In this document: positions 6,370 through 8,125 of the stretch, piece after piece | Position numbering within the stretch: the stretch's first letter is position 1 | How the letters are laid out: every line of letters begins with the position of its first letter | Origin: an uncultured Collinsella sp. | GTDB lineage: Bacteria; Actinomycetota; Coriobacteriia; Coriobacteriales; Coriobacteriaceae | NCBI GenBank assembly: GCA_958427895.1 | Contig: CAUADW010000073.1 | Coordinates: 1 to 8,125 of the forward strand | DNA: 8,125 nt | Direction: 5' to 3' | Notes under the pieces: generated by a model | Databases searched by the model: none | What the model was told of the DNA's origin: nothing | What the model saw: the letters and a program-made list of their open reading frames with translations, nothing else | Program-made: the position numbers and the translations under genes

Positions 6370-7383
6370 ATGAACGACATTCTCGCAAGAAGAGCAAGAC
6401 GAGCAACTGTGGGCATCGCCCTTTCCGCGGCACTTGTCGCGGGAATCGCCCCCGTAGCGGCGATCGCGGCAGAAACCAGCTCCCCCACCGGTGCAGTTGC
6501 CTTGCAGACGGAAGATGCGGCCGCCGCAAAAGAAAAAGCGTATGCAGCCATGCAGGAAGCGCTCAAAAACCTCGAGGCCGCAAAAGACGCCGCAAGTCCC
6601 GAGAAAATTGCGGAAATCGATGATGACATTGCCGCTTTTCAAGAGATCTACGACATGGTGGTGACGGAAGCCGCCAAACGGAGGGAACCCCTTCCCGCCA
6701 TGCAAGCGAACGTCGATGCAGCCCAAGCCAAATACGATGAGGCCCACAACCGGACAAGCGGCCTTCAGGCAGAATTAGATAAGGCACTTGAAGCACTCGG
6801 CGACGAGGAGCCCAGCACAGCTATTAAGGAGCATATTAAGCAGTTGCGCAGTGAGATCATGGCGGCAGAAAGGCGAGAAAAATCTTATGAAGATGATCTT
6901 CACTCCTACCAACGCCGACTCGAAAGCCAGGAAAAACAGGTTCAGCATTTCGAAAGTGAGGCAAAGGAAGCTAAAGCCCACATCGACGAGGACATAGCCA
7001 AGCGAAATGCGCTCCTCGGCGATTTGGAAAAGGCGCAAGCAGCCTATGACGACGCCTGCAAGGCATACGAAGAGGCAAAGGCCGCGGCAGACAAGGCCAC
7101 CTCGCCCGAGATAACGAAACCGACCGAGACGACGCCTCCCTCCGGCTCAACGCAACCCGCCGAGGCGACACCGCCCGTTGCCCCACCTGCAACCGGCAAA
7201 GATGCCCTACCAAGCTCCATCAAGCAGGCGAACTCGAGCAGCGGCAAGCAAGCAAATACGACCGCCGGCAAGCTCGCGAACACGGGCGACACAGCACCGA
7301 GCGCAATAGCACTCGCAGGAATCGCCGCCATGGGACTCGGAATAACCGCCACAGCCACACGCCGCATCAAGAACTCAAAATAG
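6370..7383 (+). CDS. LANTG-anchored coiled-coil surface protein 2
   Basis: A 337-residue paralogue of the preceding gene. The signal peptide and first 84 residues are identical in protein and DNA. Residues about 85-205 keep the same Ala/Glu/Lys-rich coiled-coil character but differ at many positions and include nine additional residues. From about 214 (the AQAAYDDACKAYEEAKAAAD block) to the end the two are again very similar. The wall-spanning region (about 245-300) is Pro/Thr-rich, and the sorting signal is LANTG (302-306), hydrophobic helix (about 310-329), tail RRIKNSK. Only one cysteine (C220) is present in the whole protein. It should be secreted by Sec, cut at Thr-Gly of LANTG and linked to peptidoglycan by a sortase encoded elsewhere. 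It has its own promoter and terminator, so it is a separate transcription unit. Function is not recognisable; adhesion or surface display is only a guess. Confidence 0.9.
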   Translation: MNDILARRARRATVGIALSAALVAGIAPVAAIAAETSSPTGAVALQTEDAAAAKEKAYAAMQEALKNLEAAKDAASPEKIAEIDDDIAAFQEIYDMVVTEAAKRREPLPAMQANVDAAQAKYDEAHNRTSGLQAELDKALEALGDEEPSTAIKEHIKQLRSEIMAAERREKSYEDDLHSYQRRLESQEKQVQHFESEAKEAKAHIDEDIAKRNALLGDLEKAQAAYDDACKAYEEAKAAADKATSPEITKPTETTPPSGSTQPAEATPPVAPPATGKDALPSSIKQANSSSGKQANTTAGKLANTGDTAPSAIALAGIAAMGLGITATATRRIKNSK

Positions 7384-7428
7384 CCGACAGAGCATTCTGC
7401 CTTCACCAATCCACAAGCCCAGAGACAA

Positions 7429-7469
7429 AAAGAGGCTCGTTTCCCCAACCTAGGGAAACGAGCCTCTTT
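7429..7469 (+). terminator. Intrinsic terminator after surface protein 2
   Basis: AAAGAGGCTCGTTTCCC (7429-7445) pairs perfectly over 17 bp with 7453-7469; the loop is 7 nt. It is 46 bp after the stop codon. The minus strand side runs into TTTTTG, so it is probably bidirectional. It matches the terminator of copy 1 nearly base for base. Confidence 0.85.
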
Positions 7470-7500
7470 AACTGCAAAAATTCAAGCAACAGCACCGCCG

Positions 7501-7546
7501 CCTCTTGAACCACGTAACCATCAATGCCCAGACAACGCCAGCAAGC
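7501..7546. repeat. Downstream repeat R2
   Basis: Second member of the downstream repeat family. The wider block 7497-7546 aligns without gaps to 7692-7741 at 38 of 50 positions, most differences being transitions. Confidence 0.6.
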
Positions 7547-7608
7547 CGCATTCCGCAAGGGATAGATTAAATTAGATAAACGCGCCTTTACGGGTGATTT
7601 TTGGACGA

Positions 7609-7709
7609 CGGGGCCCGGCCGGCGGCGAGGTGTTTGGTAGTCGAGCGATCCCGCAGGCGCAGCCGAGGACCAGCGAGACACCAAATACCTCGCCGCCTCC
7701 TGGACCGCG
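7609..7709. repeat. Long GC-rich palindrome in the convergent spacer
   Basis: Positions 7621-7638 pair with 7680-7697 over 18 bp with one mismatch (GGCGGCGAGG core), and pairing continues imperfectly outward to about 7609/7709 and inward through the 41-nt loop. The right arm overlaps repeat R3. It resembles a palindromic intergenic element rather than a terminator, as no T-run follows. No gene is seen. Confidence 0.6.
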
Positions 7710-7741
7710 TAGCCATCGATGTTTTGGCAAAGCCAGCGAGC
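7692..7741. repeat. Downstream repeat R3 (orphan copy)
   Basis: Fifty bases matching R2 (7497-7546) at 38 of 50 positions without gaps, but with no surface-protein gene directly before it. It sits between two long palindromes. It could be the remnant of a third duplication unit, or an independent repeat. Confidence 0.55.
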
Positions 7742-7839
7742 GCCACCCAGAGCGAACAAGTTGGCATGAAAAAGGCAAGGCATAGACCTTCTGGTCATGC
7801 CTTGCCTTTTGAATGACAAATTGTCGCTCTGGGTGGCGC
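7740..7839. terminator. 100-nt near-continuous hairpin, probable bidirectional terminator
   Basis: Outer arms 7740-7755 and 7824-7839 (GCGCCACCCAGAGCGA and its complement) are a perfect 16-bp inverted repeat. Further in, CAAGTTGGCAT pairs 9 of 11 with its partner. The inner stem 7770-7788 with 7793-7810 (AAAAGGCAAGGCAT...) is perfect except for one bulged A, around a TTCT loop. The inner stem ends in CCTTTT on the plus strand and CCTTTTT on the minus strand. It lies between the convergent surface-protein and ffs transcripts and could stop both. The length of the outer stem is more than a terminator needs, so it may be a palindromic element. Confidence 0.65.
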
Positions 7840-7854
7840 GCAGCGTCGAGCATT

Positions 7855-7876
7855 GCGCGGTTTGGTAAAACCGCGC
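7855..7876. repeat. Short perfect hairpin next to ffs
   Basis: GCGCGGTTT-GGTA-AAACCGCGC, 9-bp arms with a 4-nt loop. It lies just past the T-rich tail of the SRP RNA gene. It has no T-run of its own on either strand, so its role is unclear. Confidence 0.5.
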
Positions 7877-7878
7877 AA

Positions 7879-7902
7879 AAAGAAAGCCCGTGCGTTCGAT
7901 GG
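7879..7902 (-). terminator. Probable terminator at the 3' end of ffs
   Basis: After the closing stem of the RNA the minus strand reads CACGGGCTTTCTTTTTGCG, so the RNA's own long helix followed by a T-rich tract (about 7877-7886) could end transcription. The hairpins at 7855-7876 and 7740-7839 lie beyond it as back-up. Confidence 0.5.
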
Positions 7903-7992
7903 ATTCGGATGCCCGACAGAGGCTCCTTATGGCTGCTTCCTTCCGGACCTGACCAGATTCGGAACATGTCGTCATCCGAACCCATCGAACGC
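7892..7992 (-). ncRNA. ffs: Signal recognition particle RNA, small (4.5S-like) bacterial type
   Basis: The minus strand carries the conserved domain IV hairpin: GGTCAGGTCC, the GGAA tetraloop, then GGAAGCAGCC (7931-7954 on the plus strand). The ends close it into one rod: GCGTTCGATGG and TTCGGATG at the 5' side pair with CATCCGAA and CCATCGAACGC at the 3' side. The roughly 101-nt core has no Alu domain, so it is the short type rather than the long Bacillus type. The RNA binds Ffh and FtsY and targets membrane and secreted proteins to the translocon; the exporter subunits and signal-peptide proteins here are the sort of clients it serves. Exact ends are not fixed; the predicted start is near 8002. 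Confidence 0.95.
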
Positions 7993-8008
7993 GCTAGGCG
8001 CTCGGTAT

Positions 8009-8037
8009 ATCTTACCTGCTCCCGCCCGCCAGAGCAA
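8009..8037 (-). promoter_or_regulatory. Promoter of ffs
   Basis: Minus-strand TTGCTC (8032-8037) and TAAGAT (8009-8014) are exactly 17 bp apart. Transcription would start near 8002, about 10 nt before the closed stem of the SRP RNA. Position, spacing and the certain identity of the RNA make this the best supported promoter in the window. Confidence 0.65.
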
Positions 8038-8125
8038 GGTAGCTAATTTGGGACGGAGCTTTTTTGACTACCCTTGATTATCGACTTTATCCGAACACCT
8101 CCCACATTCATCCGCACATGTGCGG
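8038..8125. other. Gene-free edge with terminal palindrome
   Basis: No gene or RNA is recognised. The last 14 bases (8112-8125) are a perfect palindrome, CCGCACATGTGCGG, cut by or ending at the window edge. It could be an operator or the stem of a feature that continues outside. Confidence 0.4.

Larger units (their letters stand above)
6291..7573 (+). repeat. Tandem duplication, unit 2
   Basis: Second copy of the 1.25-1.28 kb unit. It is 27 bp longer within the coding region (nine extra codons in the divergent middle). The spacer between units (about 6257-6290) is unique and includes part of an inverted repeat GCCCG-N8-CGGGC (6285-6302) just upstream of the second promoter. Confidence 0.85.

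Noticed and set aside
7403..7985. Minus-strand open frames of 137-190 codons
   Set aside because: They cross the SRP RNA gene, two long palindromes and a terminator. No coding signal survives over these structures.
8019..8066. Plus-strand terminator GCTCC...GGAGC followed by TTTTTT
   Set aside because: The stem is only five pairs with a loop of over 30 nt, and it overlaps the ffs promoter. The T-run is noted, but the hairpin is too weak to call.
8064..8093. Plus-strand promoter TTGACT-N18-TATCCG
   Set aside because: The -10 matches only three of six bases, and no gene start is seen before the window ends.

Overview
The window reads as chromosomal DNA of a fairly GC-rich Gram-positive bacterium. 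The best guess is a gut member of the Coriobacteriia, Collinsella-like. The reasons are the codon use, the LAXTG-type wall-sorting signals (the type read by class E sortases of high-GC Gram-positives), a short-form SRP RNA, and a heterodimeric ABC exporter of the kind common in Gram-positives. The taxonomic call is inference; no marker gene fixes it.

Layout. Positions 1-526 carry no convincing gene. They hold an array of 14-16 bp GGGAYGCA-type arms in alternating orientation with an exact 62-bp period (about 64-296, with a decayed unit at 6-48), then a 131-nt long imperfect hairpin (355-485) whose core looks like a minus-strand terminator. From 4906 down to 527 three genes lie on the minus strand. 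A BmrC/TM287-like half ABC exporter with a degenerate ATPase site comes first. Its BmrD/TM288-like partner follows directly, with stop and start codons abutting and a perfect Shine-Dalgarno. After about 110 bp with its own candidate promoter comes a small flavodoxin-fold protein. The two ABC halves complement each other exactly at the motif level, so they should form one asymmetric exporter. Its substrate cannot be read from sequence.

From about 5004 to 7573 a 1.25-1.28 kb unit is present twice in tandem on the plus strand. Each copy has an extended -10 promoter, a secreted coiled-coil surface protein with a Pro/Thr-rich wall-spanning stretch and a C-terminal LANTG sorting signal, a strong terminator, and a downstream repeat. 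The 5' 314 bp of the copies differ at one base. The coiled-coil middles have diverged strongly and the C-terminal ends are again very similar, which suggests gene conversion or modular variation of a surface protein. No sortase gene is in the window.

From 7574 to 7876 the convergent intergenic space holds a third copy of the downstream repeat, two very long palindromes and a short hairpin. The gene for the signal recognition particle RNA (ffs) lies at about 7892-7992 on the minus strand with a readable promoter at 8009-8037. Positions 8038-8125 have no recognised gene and end in a 14-bp perfect palindrome at the window edge.
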